DNA of 64,000 nucleotides from an uncultured Pelagibacteraceae bacterium (GCA_902518185.1 CABYFG010000005.1:31013-95012); one strand, 5' to 3'; counted from the stretch's first letter, positions 39,903 through 51,406 are shown. A program made the numbers and translations. The notes: generated by a model from the sequence alone, not told the origin.

Positions 39903-41340
39903 TCAATTGGTTTAAAAGTCTTACACCGTAACCTGTCGCCCCTTCCGAATTAATTGCGCCACCATACTTTGAAAAAGCCATGCCGGCTATATCCAAATGT
40001 GCCCAGGGTGTTTTGTTTATGATAAATCTTTGTAAGAATTGTGCTGCAGTGGTTGAGCCTGCGCCACCTATATAATTTATATTTTGCATATCTGCATTTT
40101 TAGAATTAATTAACTTGTCAAAATTTTTACTTAAGGGCATTCTCCAAAGTTTCTCATTTACCTTTTTTCCAGCTTCAATTAATTGATTTGATAATTTATC
40201 ATTATTTGAGAAGAGCCCAGCATATTCAGATCCTAAAGATACTATAATAGCACCAGTTAATGTTGCTAGATCGACAATAAACCTTGGATTAAATTTTTTT
40301 TCAGTAAATGTTAACGCATCGGCTAAAACCAATCTACCCTCAGCATCAGTATTTAATATTTCAATAGTTTTTCCACTGAATGATTTTACAATATCGCCTG
40401 GTCTCTGAGCATTGCCACTCACCATATTTTCTACAAGACCAACTACACCTACAGCATTTATTTTTGCTTTTCTTATAGCAAGATTTTTCATTAAGCCCAC
40501 TACAGTTGCTGATCCTGCCATGTCATAAGTCATATCCTCCATAAACTTTGCAGGTTTTAATGAGTAACCTCCAGTGTCGAAACATACGCCTTTGCCAACA
40601 AATGCTAAAGGTTTAGATTTGTCCTTAGCTCCATTCCATTCTATTGTTACAAGATAAGACCCTCTTATACTTCCTTGACCGACACCTAATAATGCATTCA
40701 TTCCCATTTTTTTCATTTTTTTTTTGTCATATATCTGTATTTTTAAACCAAATTTTCTTAGATATTTTAATCTTTTAGCATATTCATCCGGATGTAAAAT
40801 ATTTCCAGGCTCAGAAACCAAATCTCTTGCATAAAAAGTGCCCTCCTCTAGTGCTTTAAACCTTAGTTGATTGTTTGCTGAAAAATAATTTTTGTTTCCA
40901 TAAACACTTACATTGATTGATTTATTATTTTTTTTTGTTTTATATTTTAAAAATTTATAAGATCTAAGTTTCAAACCATGTAAAAAATAACCGATAAAAT
41001 TTTTTATCTTATTATTTGCAGAGTCAGAGTTAATCAAATAATCGATTTTCTTTCGGTTATCTATTAAATTATAAAGTTTACCTCCCAGGCTCTCTATTTC
41101 CGAAGGGGAAAGTTTTTTTCTAATAGCTACTAAAAAAATGGTTTTTTTTGAATTAATTTCAAAAAAAAGTATATCCTTTTTAGTGTCGCTAGATTTAATA
41201 AGATCAGAAATATACTGAAATTCATTTTTTGATAAAAATTTTTTTAAATTTTGAATATTGAAATTTTCATCACAAAATAAAATGTGATTTTGTATTTTTT
41301 TTGACGCAATATTCTTTTTTAAGCTTATATTTATTGACAT
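39877..41340 (-). CDS. pepA: Leucyl aminopeptidase (M17)
   Basis: VGKGVCFDTGGYSLKPAKFMEDMTYDMAGSATV, NTDAEGRLVLADALTF. Confidence 0.95.
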   Translation of the reverse strand: MSINISLKKNIASKKIQNHILFCDENFNIQNLKKFLSKNEFQYISDLIKSSDTKKDILFFEINSKKTIFLVAIRKKLSPSEIESLGGKLYNLIDNRKKIDYLINSDSANNKIKNFIGYFLHGLKLRSYKFLKYKTKKNNKSINVSVYGNKNYFSANNQLRFKALEEGTFYARDLVSEPGNILHPDEYAKRLKYLRKFGLKIQIYDKKKMKKMGMNALLGVGQGSIRGSYLVTIEWNGAKDKSKPLAFVGKGVCFDTGGYSLKPAKFMEDMTYDMAGSATVVGLMKNLAIRKAKINAVGVVGLVENMVSGNAQRPGDIVKSFSGKTIEILNTDAEGRLVLADALTFTEKKFNPRFIVDLATLTGAIIVSLGSEYAGLFSNNDKLSNQLIEAGKKVNEKLWRMPLSKNFDKLINSKNADMQNINYIGGAGSTTAAQFLQRFIINKTPWAHLDIAGMAFSKYGGAINSEGATGYGVRLLNQLIEDNYERN

Positions 41341-41420
41341 TTTATTAATATGTACTTTAAGTTGTATTAAGTTATAAACAGATAATGTGATGTATATAAG
41401 TAGTATTTTTTAATATTTCA

Positions 41421-42572
41421 ATGAAAAAATTAATATTTAAAAAAATAACAAACGACATAAGTCTTTTTTTTTTAATAACTATTTTAAGTATTTCTATAAT
41501 AGTTTGGATTATTCAAGCAGTTAATTTTTTAGATATCATTTCGGAAGATGGTCATGGCTTAAAAGTTTATTTTTTATTTACTCTTTTTTCTTTACCAAAA
41601 ATAATAAGTAAAATTTTACCATTTATATTTATGATTTCAGTTTTTTACATAATTATTAAATATGAATTAGAAAATGAGTTAATAATCTATTGGATAAACG
41701 GAATAAGTAAATTAAATTTTATAAACAACTTAATAAAAATTTCGTTTCTATACTTTCTATTACAGCTTTTACTAACTACCATAATTGTTCCTTATACTCT
41801 TGATAAAGGAAGATCGTTTTTTAGATCTTCTGACGTTGATCTTTTTTCCTCAATAGTAAAACAAAAAAAATTCATAGATGGGATAGAAGATTTAACAATT
41901 TTTGTTGAAAAAAGGGAGAGTAATTTACTAAAAAATATTATTATTAAAGAAAAAATAGATGAAAATGAATCCCAAATAATCGTTGCGCAAAGTGGTGAGA
42001 TATTATCAGGTGAAGATATTTCAAGAAAAATAGTTTTGAATAATGGTAAAATTATTAATACTAAAAATAAAAATCAAAATATAATAAATTTTTCAAAATT
42101 TAATCTAGACCTAAGTAAATTTAATCCCCAAACAGTCACTCACCCAAAAATACAAGAGATGAGCTCATTAAACTTGATAAAGTGTATTATTCGAATTGAA
42201 AAGTTTGAAAACGCTAAAAATATTGATCAAAAAAATTTCTTTGTTGGTTGTAACACTGAAATTTCCATTCCAATCTTAGAAGAGTTTTTAAAAAGATTCT
42301 TTTCACCCATTTTCATAATTCTTATTGGTCTAAGTTCCTCCTTGGTTGTATTATCGAGTAAACATGAAAAATTTTACAAATTTAAAAATATATTAATTTT
42401 TTGTTTAGGAATAATTTTAATTATGATTTCAGAAATAACTCTTAGATATTCAGGGTTAAGTATTAGTAATATGCTAACATACTTTTTTATTCCAATTTTA
42501 CTATTTACTTTAATCTATATGTATATCTATTTCACTGTTCATAGTTTGAGAGGAAAAAAAATTGCTGGTTAA
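41421..42572 (+). CDS. lptF: LPS export ABC transporter permease LptF
   Basis: YjgP/YjgQ-type membrane protein preceding lptG and lptD. Confidence 0.88.
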   Translation: MKKLIFKKITNDISLFFLITILSISIIVWIIQAVNFLDIISEDGHGLKVYFLFTLFSLPKIISKILPFIFMISVFYIIIKYELENELIIYWINGISKLNFINNLIKISFLYFLLQLLLTTIIVPYTLDKGRSFFRSSDVDLFSSIVKQKKFIDGIEDLTIFVEKRESNLLKNIIIKEKIDENESQIIVAQSGEILSGEDISRKIVLNNGKIINTKNKNQNIINFSKFNLDLSKFNPQTVTHPKIQEMSSLNLIKCIIRIEKFENAKNIDQKNFFVGCNTEISIPILEEFLKRFFSPIFIILIGLSSSLVVLSSKHEKFYKFKNILIFCLGIILIMISEITLRYSGLSISNMLTYFFIPILLFTLIYMYIYFTVHSLRGKKIAG

Positions 42573-43644
42573 AACATATAAAAGATATTTGTTTAAAAAA
42601 TTTTCAAAAAAAATTCTTCTTATATCCTCAATTTTTTTTGTATTGGTTATGATAATTAATTTAATTGAAGAAACGAGTTTTTTAAAAGACACCAGCACAT
42701 CATTCTTAACACCAATTTTATTAACAACGCTTAATGCACCATCTTTATTGTATGAGATGTTTCCATTTATTTTTTTAGTTTCAACACAATTCTTCTTTAT
42801 TGATATTTATGAAAAAAAAGAAATAGAAACCTTAAGACTATTTGGGATAGATAATTTTTCTCTATTAAAACTTTTAACACTGATTACATTTTTTTTTGGA
42901 ATTATAATTATAACTATATTTTATAACTTTTCATCGCAGCTTAAAAATGAGTATCTTAAGATAAAAAATAATTATGCAGATGATAAGAAATACTTAGCAG
43001 TTATAACTAAAAATGGTATTTGGATTAAAGATAGTTTTGATGACGAGACTATTTTAATAAATGCTGATCAAATTAAAGGTGGGTTTTTGATTAACTCATC
43101 TATCACCGTTTTAGATAAAAATTTTAAAGTTAAAGAAAATATTATTGCTGAAAAAATAGATATAAAAAATAAAAATTGGATACTTAATAACGTAATAATC
43201 ACTGATTTTGATAATTTTTCAAAAAAAATTAAAAAAACTAATTTTAAAAGTAACTTCGATCTGGAAAGAATAATTAACCTATTTTCTGATTTATCCTCAC
43301 TCACCTATTTTGAACTTCTCAAGTTAGAAAAAGATTATAATTCAATAGGTTATTCAACAAACGAGATTAAAATCCAAAAGCATAGATTCTACTCGTTGCC
43401 ATTTCTTCTTTGTATTATGACAATTATCGGTACAATTATAATGATCTACAATAAATTTAAAAAAAATCTCCTATTTAATCTATTTATTGGAATATTTTTC
43501 TCGGTGTCAATTTATTATCTGAGCCACTTTTCCAGTCTCTTAGGTGAAAGTGGAAAGTTGCCATTAATAATGTCAGTATGGTTTCCAATTTTAATGTTAT
43601 CATCATTTTCAACAATTGGAGTTATAAGATTGAATGAGAAATAA
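42562..43644 (+). CDS. lptG: LPS export ABC transporter permease LptG
   Basis: Second YjgP/YjgQ-family protein, overlaps lptF; TTG start. Confidence 0.88.
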   Translation: MLVKTYKRYLFKKFSKKILLISSIFFVLVMIINLIEETSFLKDTSTSFLTPILLTTLNAPSLLYEMFPFIFLVSTQFFFIDIYEKKEIETLRLFGIDNFSLLKLLTLITFFFGIIIITIFYNFSSQLKNEYLKIKNNYADDKKYLAVITKNGIWIKDSFDDETILINADQIKGGFLINSSITVLDKNFKVKENIIAEKIDIKNKNWILNNVIITDFDNFSKKIKKTNFKSNFDLERIINLFSDLSSLTYFELLKLEKDYNSIGYSTNEIKIQKHRFYSLPFLLCIMTIIGTIIMIYNKFKKNLLFNLFIGIFFSVSIYYLSHFSSLLGESGKLPLIMSVWFPILMLSSFSTIGVIRLNEK

Positions 43645-46066
43645 ATTTATGAAATTTATAGCAACATACCTTTGTTTAATATTTTTAAGTTTCTTTCAAA
43701 ATAACCTTTACTCAAATGAAATAAATCTAAAAGCTAAAGAAATTTTAACTTTTGAAGAAGGAGATATTATTATTGGTAAAAATGAAGTTGAAGCAAAGAT
43801 TAATGGTGAATTTGAAATTTATGCTGACAAAATTACCTATAATAAGATTAAAAATAAACTTGTTGCAGAGGGAAATGTTAGCTCAATAGACTTAATAAAT
43901 AATATCGAATTAACTTCACAAATGGTAACTTTCTATAAAAATAAAAATGAAATTGTTACTAGTGGAGAAACTTTTTTTAATATTAAAAAGAATTATAAAG
44001 GACAATCTTCTGATGTGAATTTTTTATTAGATGAAAAAATTATATATTCCAATAAGGACTCATCTTTTGTAGATAATTTAAATAATAAAATTACATCATC
44101 AACATTTAGATATAATGATAGAAATGCAATTTTGATCGCTAACAATATTGAGTTTTTTGATAACGAAAAAAATAAATATTTTCTTGATAAAGGTTTTTTG
44201 AAAATAAACGAAAATATTTTATTAGGTAAAGATGTCAAAATTAATCTGAGAAATAATATCTTTGGCACTCCTGAAAATGAACCAAAACTAAAAGGTAATT
44301 CAGTAATTTCAAAAAACAATAAAACACTTGTAAAAAAGGGGATTTTTACATCATGTAAGAAAAATAATAATTGTCCTCCTTGGGTTATCACTGCTAATGA
44401 AATAATTCATGATAAAGAAAAAAAAGAGATAAAATATAAAAATGCGCTTTTAAAAATTTATAACATTCCAGTTCTTTACTTTCCAAAATTTTTTCATCCT
44501 GATCCTACTGTAGAAAGAAAATCAGGATTTTTAATGCCCTCATTTGGAGAGTCAAAAAATTTAGGTGCGTCTGTTAAAATACCGTATTTTTATGCAATTT
44601 CAGATAGTCAAGATTTAACTATTAAGCCAAGATTTTTCTCAAGTAACGAATTACTATTTCAAACAGAACTTAGAAGAGAAAATAAAAATTCCTCACATAT
44701 AATTGATTTCAGTTTAAACAAAACCAACAAAGATAATGAAAAAGGAAGAAATACCCACTTTTTTTCAAATTCAAAGCTTGATTTTCAGAAAAATTTTTTT
44801 GATGAAAGTAATTTAAATCTTAAAATCGAAAAGGTATCTAATGATGATTATATAGACTTGTATTCACTGGAAAATACCAGTCCAATAATAAAAGATACCT
44901 CAACATTAGAAAATATTCTTGAGTTTAACGGCACTCTTAACGATTTTAATCTAAATCTTTCACTAGAAAGTTTTGAGACATTAGGAAAGCCAACAAGTGA
45001 TAGATATGAATTTGTTTATCCAAATTATACATTGCAAAAAACAACCTATCTTGAAGAAAAAATTTTAAATAATTTTGAGTTTGTATCAAGTGGTTATCAA
45101 AAAAAACATTCAACTAATATTTATGAGGCTGTTCAGATCAATGATTTTATTTTTAATGGAGAAAATTATATTAGTGATTTTGGCTTAAACCATAGCTTTA
45201 AAACAATTCTCAAAAACGTAAACTCTGATAGTAAAAATTCTCAAAAATTAAAAGAAAAAAGTCAGAGTGAGATTTTAACAATGTTATCTTACGATATTAA
45301 TTTACCGATGATTAAAAATAGTTTCAAATTTAATAATTTTTTAACACCAAAACTCTCTATGAGATATAGCCCAAATGACAGTAAAAACATGCAAAATGAA
45401 GAGAGGTTTTTGAATACAGACAATGTTTTTAGCTTCAATAGAATAGGTTTTAGTGAAACCATTGAAAGTGGATCATCCTTAACACTGGGTATAGATTTTG
45501 ATAAAAGGTTTAAGGATAATAATCAAAATTATTTTACCTCTAAAATTGCAACAGTTTTTAGAGATGAAATTAACGAAAATTTACCAATTAAAAGTACTTT
45601 AGGTAAAAAACAATCTGATATTGTTGGTGAGATAAATTTTAATCCAAACAAATATTTAACTTTTGATTATAACTACTCATTGAATGATGATTTAGATGAA
45701 ATCAACTTACATGTTTTTGAAAATTCATTTAAAGTTAATAATTTTATAAATACTTTTACTTTTTATGAAGAGAATAATTTAATAGGAGATAAAAGTTATT
45801 ATGAAAATGAATTTGCTTATGAACTAAATGAAAATAATTCATTTTCGTTCAAAACTAGAAATAATAAGAAAGATAACTTGACAGAATTTTATGACTTAGT
45901 TTATCAATACAAAACTGATTGTTTAGTTGCCTCGTTAAGATATAATAAGGAATATTACTCAAACAATACAAAAAAACCCAATGAAGAATTATTTTTTAAT
46001 ATAACTTTAATTCCACTGGGATCAACTCAAACGGGGAGTCTGCTTGACTTAAAAACTAACAAATGA
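43634..46066 (+). CDS. lptD: LPS assembly protein LptD
   Basis: OstA-like N-terminal domain, NIPVLYFPKFFHPDPTVERKSGFLMPSFG, beta-barrel C-terminus. Confidence 0.92.
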   Translation: MRNKFMKFIATYLCLIFLSFFQNNLYSNEINLKAKEILTFEEGDIIIGKNEVEAKINGEFEIYADKITYNKIKNKLVAEGNVSSIDLINNIELTSQMVTFYKNKNEIVTSGETFFNIKKNYKGQSSDVNFLLDEKIIYSNKDSSFVDNLNNKITSSTFRYNDRNAILIANNIEFFDNEKNKYFLDKGFLKINENILLGKDVKINLRNNIFGTPENEPKLKGNSVISKNNKTLVKKGIFTSCKKNNNCPPWVITANEIIHDKEKKEIKYKNALLKIYNIPVLYFPKFFHPDPTVERKSGFLMPSFGESKNLGASVKIPYFYAISDSQDLTIKPRFFSSNELLFQTELRRENKNSSHIIDFSLNKTNKDNEKGRNTHFFSNSKLDFQKNFFDESNLNLKIEKVSNDDYIDLYSLENTSPIIKDTSTLENILEFNGTLNDFNLNLSLESFETLGKPTSDRYEFVYPNYTLQKTTYLEEKILNNFEFVSSGYQKKHSTNIYEAVQINDFIFNGENYISDFGLNHSFKTILKNVNSDSKNSQKLKEKSQSEILTMLSYDINLPMIKNSFKFNNFLTPKLSMRYSPNDSKNMQNEERFLNTDNVFSFNRIGFSETIESGSSLTLGIDFDKRFKDNNQNYFTSKIATVFRDEINENLPIKSTLGKKQSDIVGEINFNPNKYLTFDYNYSLNDDLDEINLHVFENSFKVNNFINTFTFYEENNLIGDKSYYENEFAYELNENNSFSFKTRNNKKDNLTEFYDLVYQYKTDCLVASLRYNKEYYSNNTKKPNEELFFNITLIPLGSTQTGSLLDLKTNK

Positions 46067-46998
46067 AGTTAAAAAAAAAATTGAAATATAATTTTTTTTT
46101 CTTGTTAACAATCCTGTTTATTTTCTTCTCTCCTGTAAAAGCGCAAGATGTCAAAATTGTTGCAAAGATTGAAAATAATATTATTACTAACATCGATGTA
46201 GATAAAGAATTTGATTATTTAGTAACTTTAAACACATCTCTAAAGAATATTGATAAAACAAAAGTCTTTGAGTTTGCTAAAAATTCCTTAATTAAAGAAA
46301 ATATAAAAAAAATTGAAATTATGAAATTTTATGAGCTAGGTAATAAAAATGAGACAGTAGATAAATTAATTGAAAATATTTACAGAAAATTAAATTTTAC
46401 ATCAATAGATCTATTCAAAGATTATTTAGAAATTAATAATTTGAAATTTAATGATGTATATAAAAAACTCGAAATCGAGGCAGTTTGGAATGAAATGATT
46501 TATCAATTATTCAAAGAAAAAATTTATGTGAATGAAGAAGAATTAAAATCAAAAATCCTAAAGAACAAAAAAAAAATGGAGTCCTTTTTACTCTCCGAAA
46601 TTGTTATAAATATAAAAAATAAAAACGAAATTGATTTAAAATACAATGAATTAGTCAATCACATAAGTAAATTTGGTTTTAATGAATCTGTATTAAAATT
46701 TAGTGAGTCAAATACTAAAAATAATTCAGGGTTATTAGGCTGGGTTAATAATAATAGTTTATCTAAAAAAATTCAAAATGAAATTAATAAAATAGACATT
46801 GGTCAAATCACAAAGCCAATTTTAATTTCCTCAGGAATGTTAGTACTTAAATTAGAAGATAAAAAAATTGTCGAATTAAATCAAAATTTAGAGGAAGAAT
46901 TGGAAAAACTAGCTAGTTTTGAAATCAATAATCAATTAAACAATTTCTCAACCATTCATTATAATAAAATAAAAAAAAATTTTTTAGTAAATGAATAA
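46063..46998 (+). CDS. surA: SurA-like periplasmic chaperone/peptidyl-prolyl isomerase
   Basis: Signal peptide, KIVAKIENNIITNIDVDKEFDYL, parvulin-like GLLGWVNNNSLSKKIQNEINKIDIGQITKPI. Confidence 0.82.
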   Translation: MKLKKKLKYNFFFLLTILFIFFSPVKAQDVKIVAKIENNIITNIDVDKEFDYLVTLNTSLKNIDKTKVFEFAKNSLIKENIKKIEIMKFYELGNKNETVDKLIENIYRKLNFTSIDLFKDYLEINNLKFNDVYKKLEIEAVWNEMIYQLFKEKIYVNEEELKSKILKNKKKMESFLLSEIVINIKNKNEIDLKYNELVNHISKFGFNESVLKFSESNTKNNSGLLGWVNNNSLSKKIQNEINKIDIGQITKPILISSGMLVLKLEDKKIVELNQNLEEELEKLASFEINNQLNNFSTIHYNKIKKNFLVNE

Positions 46999-47956
46999 TC
47001 GAATTCCTATATTAATAGTTGCAGCAGAGCCTAACAGTGTTTTTACTGAAATTTTATTTAAAACCTACAAAATGTATAAATTAAAAAAACCATTAGTAGT
47101 AATTGCATCTCATGATTTATTAGTAAGCCAGATGAGATATCTTAAGTACAAAGTCCCTATAAATATAATTAATGATAAATTTAAGTCGAAAGAATTAAGT
47201 TTAAATAAAATTAATTGTATTAATATCGATTTTAAATTCTCAAAACCCTTTAACAAAATTTCAAATATTTCCTTAAAATATAATGAAAAATCATTCAAAT
47301 TAGCCTTAAAATTAATTAAAAAGAAAAAATTCTTAGGTCTAATAAATGGTCCAATTTCAAAAAAACATTTTCTAAAAAAAAAATTTTTAGGGATAACTGA
47401 ATATATTGCGAAAAAAACAAACACAAAAAAATTTGCAATGTTAATATACAATAAAAAATTTGCAGTTAGTCCAATTACTACCCATGTGCCGGTAAACAGG
47501 GTCTCAAAAATTATTACAAAAAAAAAAATAATAGATCAAATAAAAATTATAAACAGATTTTATAAAAAAAATTTACGCTTAAATCCTATAATAGGTGTTA
47601 CAGGTTTAAATCCCCATTGTGAAAATAATTTTAATAATAGTGAAGAACAAAATATAATAATCCCAGCAATTAATTTTTTCAAAAAAACAAATTTGAGAGT
47701 ATCAGGTCCATATCCGGCTGATAGTCTTTTTATGAAAAATAATATAAAAAGATTTAATGTAATAATTGGAATGTATCATGACCAAGTTTTGACACCTATT
47801 AAGGCATTGCATAATTTCGATTCAATAAATATTACTCTTGGACTTCCTTTTATTAGAATATCACCAGATCATGGTCCAAACGAAAACATGTTAGGTCAGA
47901 ATAAATCTAGTCCTGAAAGTTTAATTTCTGCAATAAGATTTCTTGAAAATCAGTGA
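46991..47956 (+). CDS. pdxA: 4-hydroxythreonine-4-phosphate dehydrogenase
   Basis: GLINGPISKKHF, GVTGLNPHCENN, SGPYPADSLF, GMYHDQVLTPIKAL, RISPDHG. Confidence 0.95.
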   Translation: MNNRIPILIVAAEPNSVFTEILFKTYKMYKLKKPLVVIASHDLLVSQMRYLKYKVPINIINDKFKSKELSLNKINCINIDFKFSKPFNKISNISLKYNEKSFKLALKLIKKKKFLGLINGPISKKHFLKKKFLGITEYIAKKTNTKKFAMLIYNKKFAVSPITTHVPVNRVSKIITKKKIIDQIKIINRFYKKNLRLNPIIGVTGLNPHCENNFNNSEEQNIIIPAINFFKKTNLRVSGPYPADSLFMKNNIKRFNVIIGMYHDQVLTPIKALHNFDSINITLGLPFIRISPDHGPNENMLGQNKSSPESLISAIRFLENQ

Positions 47957-48744
47957 ATATTTTTCCCAAAAAAAGTTTAGGTCAAAATTTCTTGATAGAC
48001 AATAATATAATTGAAAAAATAATAAATGTTCTAGACATCAAAGATAAATCAATTCTTGAAATAGGTCCTGGTACAGGAAATCTTACAAAAGGACTCTTAA
48101 AAAAAAAACCTAAAAAAACTTTTTTGGTTGAGAAAGACAACAAGTTAGTTGATTTATTAAAAAAAAAATTTGGTAAAAAAATATCTATAATCAACGATGA
48201 TATTTTAAATTTAGATGAGAGCTCCATACACAATGATAAATTGATAGTTTTTGGAAATTTGCCTTACAATATTTCAACAGAGATTTTGTGTAAATGGATA
48301 TTAAATTTAAGTCAAAAAAAAATTTGGTTTGACTATCTAATATTAATGTTTCAAAAGGAAGTTGCTGATAGAATTATTTCAAGTCATGATAAGTCAGATT
48401 ATGGAAGATTGTCAATTATATCCAACTGGAGATTAAATATAAAAAAAATTTGTGATATTAGTCCAGGATGTTTTTATCCAAGACCAAAAGTGTACAGCTC
48501 TTTATTATTATTTTCACATAAGAAAAAAATTATTTCCATTAAGAATCCAAATAATTTAGAAAAAATAACAAGAACTTTTTTTAAATTCAGAAGAAAAATG
48601 ATTAAAAAAAGTTATAAACAATTATTTAAAGATAATAAGGATATAATTGAAAAATTAAAAATAAATCTCAATTCAAGACCTCAAAATCTTGATTTAAATA
48701 CATATTATAAATTAACAAAAGAGTATGAAAAACTATTGTATTAG
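47953..48744 (+). CDS. rsmA: 16S rRNA dimethyladenosine transferase
   Basis: [49 protein letters not shown] overlap start. Confidence 0.95.
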   Translation: MNIFPKKSLGQNFLIDNNIIEKIINVLDIKDKSILEIGPGTGNLTKGLLKKKPKKTFLVEKDNKLVDLLKKKFGKKISIINDDILNLDESSIHNDKLIVFGNLPYNISTEILCKWILNLSQKKIWFDYLILMFQKEVADRIISSHDKSDYGRLSIISNWRLNIKKICDISPGCFYPRPKVYSSLLLFSHKKKIISIKNPNNLEKITRTFFKFRRKMIKKSYKQLFKDNKDIIEKLKINLNSRPQNLDLNTYYKLTKEYEKLLY

Positions 48745-49365
48745 TTTTTCAACATGCGCTCTTACATATTCGGCGTCATAATCTTTTGATTTATTCTCAA
48801 TTTCTGCATTAATGAGACTGTATATTTTATGATAACAATTTTCTAAATTTTCATTAACGACCACATAATCATAATTAATCCAGTGCAAAACATCTCGACT
48901 AAACTGTCTCATTCGCTCCTCAACAATTAATTTATCCTTCATGTCTCTATTTGATAATCTTTGGAATAAAACTTCTTTACTTGGGGGTAGTATGAAAAAA
49001 GTAATCAACTTATAGTCTAATTTTTTATTTTTAATTTGATCAGCTCCCTGCCAATCTATATCAAATAAAACATTCTTACCTTTACTAAGTTTATCAATAA
49101 CCGGTGTTCTACTTGTTCCGTATAAGTTATTGAAAACCTTTGCATATTCCAAAAACTCTTCATTATTTATCAATCTTTTAAATTCAGTCTCAGAAATAAA
49201 ATAATAATCTTTGTTAGGGGTTTCTGATGGTCTTGGTTTTCTAGTTGTATGAGATATTGATACCTCAAAATTTTTTTTTTTGGATAATAAATTAACTAAA
49301 GTTGTTTTCCCAGCCCCAGAGGGAGATGATAAAATAATCATTACCCCATCATTATTGGTGGGCAT
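48733..49365 (-). CDS. gmk: Guanylate kinase
   Basis: [41 protein letters not shown]. Confidence 0.96.
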   Translation of the reverse strand: MPTNNDGVMIILSSPSGAGKTTLVNLLSKKKNFEVSISHTTRKPRPSETPNKDYYFISETEFKRLINNEEFLEYAKVFNNLYGTSRTPVIDKLSKGKNVLFDIDWQGADQIKNKKLDYKLITFFILPPSKEVLFQRLSNRDMKDKLIVEERMRQFSRDVLHWINYDYVVVNENLENCYHKIYSLINAEIENKSKDYDAEYVRAHVEKLIQ

Positions 49366-49371
49366 CGAAAA

Positions 49372-49611
49372 CTAGTTTGCTTTTCCTTCAATAAATTTAA
49401 CAGCGTCACCAACTGTTAAAATTTTTTCAGCCTCACTATCTGAAATTTCTGAGCCGAATTCTTCTTCAAAAGCCATAACTAGTTCTACAGTATCCAAACT
49501 ATCAGCACCCAAATCATCAATAAAGCTAGATTCATCTGTAACTTTAGACTCATCTATACCCAGGTGGTCTGCAACTATTTTCTTTACTTTGCTTGAAACA
49601 TCTTCTGACAT
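49372..49611 (-). CDS. acpP: Acyl carrier protein
   Basis: [22 protein letters not shown] phosphopantetheine site. Confidence 0.97.
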   Translation of the reverse strand: MSEDVSSKVKKIVADHLGIDESKVTDESSFIDDLGADSLDTVELVMAFEEEFGSEISDSEAEKILTVGDAVKFIEGKAN

Positions 49612-49659
49612 ATTGATCCTTATTGTTTTAAATTCTTATTAGTTTAAAAACATCTTTTG

Positions 49660-50397
49660 TCAAGCCATATACATGCCCCCATTAACGTGGATAGTTTCTC
49701 CATTAATATAATCAGACTGATTAGAACATAAAAATATAGCAGCATTTGCAATATCTTCTGGCGCTCCTAATCTTCCAGAAGGTATTTTTGATAAAATCAT
49801 TTCTTTATATTTTTCATCGATTTTATCAGTCATTGCTGTTTTTATAAATCCGGGAGATATACAATTGATATTAATATTTTTTTTCGAGTACTCTATTGCT
49901 AGAGTTTTAGACATTGCAACAATACCTGCTTTTGAGGCAGTATAGTTTGCTTGACCTAAATTTCCTGTATGGCCAACTACAGATGTGATGTTTACGATCT
50001 TTCCCGATTTATTTTTAAGCATTTTTTTTATAGCAAATTTGCTTAATAAGAAGGTTGATGTTAAATTAACATCTATTACTTTCCTCCACTCTTCTAACGT
50101 CATTCTGATTGTTAAATTATCTCTGGTAATACCAGCGTTATTTACAATACAATCTAGCTTTCCTCCTAAAGCATTTGTGGCACTATCAATAAATTCACTT
50201 ATATTGTCTGATTTAGAAATATCAAAATTCAAAACTTTTATATTTTTAAAACGAGTCTCCAAATCATCTAATTTTTGTTTATTAGTACCTGAGGCTAAAA
50301 CTTTTGCACCATTTTCAATAAATTTTTCAACGATTGAGTTTCCTATTCCACCTGTCGCGCCAGTAACAATTATATTTTTGTCGTTTAAATAATTCAT
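49660..50397 (-). CDS. fabG: 3-oxoacyl-ACP reductase
   Basis: VTGATGGIGNSIVEKF, NNAGITRDNLTIRM, YTASKAG, HVNGGMYMA. Confidence 0.95.
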   Translation of the reverse strand: MNYLNDKNIIVTGATGGIGNSIVEKFIENGAKVLASGTNKQKLDDLETRFKNIKVLNFDISKSDNISEFIDSATNALGGKLDCIVNNAGITRDNLTIRMTLEEWRKVIDVNLTSTFLLSKFAIKKMLKNKSGKIVNITSVVGHTGNLGQANYTASKAGIVAMSKTLAIEYSKKNININCISPGFIKTAMTDKIDEKYKEMILSKIPSGRLGAPEDIANAAIFLCSNQSDYINGETIHVNGGMYMA

Positions 50398-51332
50398 AAT
50401 TCTAAATCTTTTATATCAATATCGTTATTAATAGTATTTATTTTTACGTCTTTATTGATTCTTTTTATTAATCCTGTTAATACTTTACCTGGTCCGATTT
50501 CAATAAAATGTTTCACACCATTATTAATCATATAAATTACGCTTTCTCTCCATCTAACTCTGCTTTCAATTTGTTTTACCAATAGTTTTTTTAGTTCCTC
50601 TTTATCAGAAATTTCTTTAGCAGTTACGTTTGAGATCAATTTGCTATCAAAATTGATAAAGTTTTTTTTTTCAATCTCATCTCTCATCTTTATTGTAGCT
50701 TTCTTCATAAGACTGCAGTGAAAGGGCGCACTGACTGGTAATTTAAGAAATTTAATATTATTCAATTTTAAAATTTTTCCAAAATTTTCTAAATCATTAT
50801 TTAATCCACTTAAAACAACTTGGTGATCAGAATTATCATTGGCTATTTCAATTCTTATATTGTTTTGATTCTTGTCTAAAATTTTTTCTATGTCATCTAT
50901 TTTAGATCCTAACGTAACTATCATTCCTCCCATATTAGAGGGTACAGCATTTTGCATTGCTTCTCCCCGTAGCCTTAAGAGTTTTATAGTTTCTGAAAAA
51001 TTTAGATATCCTGCTGCAGATAAGGCAGAATATTCTCCTAATGAATGACCAGCAAAAAATTTTGCCTTATTTAATTCGATCTTAAATTCTTGAATAGCTA
51101 AATTAAAGATACTGTAACTTACCAAGAATATTGCTGGTTGCGTATTTTTTGTTAAATTTAATTCCTTTTTGGGTCCTTCAAGAATAAGTTTAGACAAGGA
51201 AAATCCTAAAACATCATCAGCACTTTTAAAAATTTTTTTTACAAGATCGTATTTGTCAAAAATATCTTTTCCCATTCCAACAAATTGAGATCCTTGTCCT
51301 GGAAAAATTACAGAAAACATAATAAAAAACAC
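50394..51332 (-). CDS. fabD: Malonyl-CoA:ACP transacylase
   Basis: IFPGQGSQFVGMGKD, FAGHSLGEYSALSAAG, PVSAPFHCSLM. Confidence 0.96.
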   Translation of the reverse strand: MFFIMFSVIFPGQGSQFVGMGKDIFDKYDLVKKIFKSADDVLGFSLSKLILEGPKKELNLTKNTQPAIFLVSYSIFNLAIQEFKIELNKAKFFAGHSLGEYSALSAAGYLNFSETIKLLRLRGEAMQNAVPSNMGGMIVTLGSKIDDIEKILDKNQNNIRIEIANDNSDHQVVLSGLNNDLENFGKILKLNNIKFLKLPVSAPFHCSLMKKATIKMRDEIEKKNFINFDSKLISNVTAKEISDKEELKKLLVKQIESRVRWRESVIYMINNGVKHFIEIGPGKVLTGLIKRINKDVKINTINNDIDIKDLEL

Positions 51333-51406
51333 TTAAATTCTAACATTTTGTTATTGTAATTGAAGATTTATAATAGTATATCCTCAGATTTTATTAAAGA
51401 ATTTAA

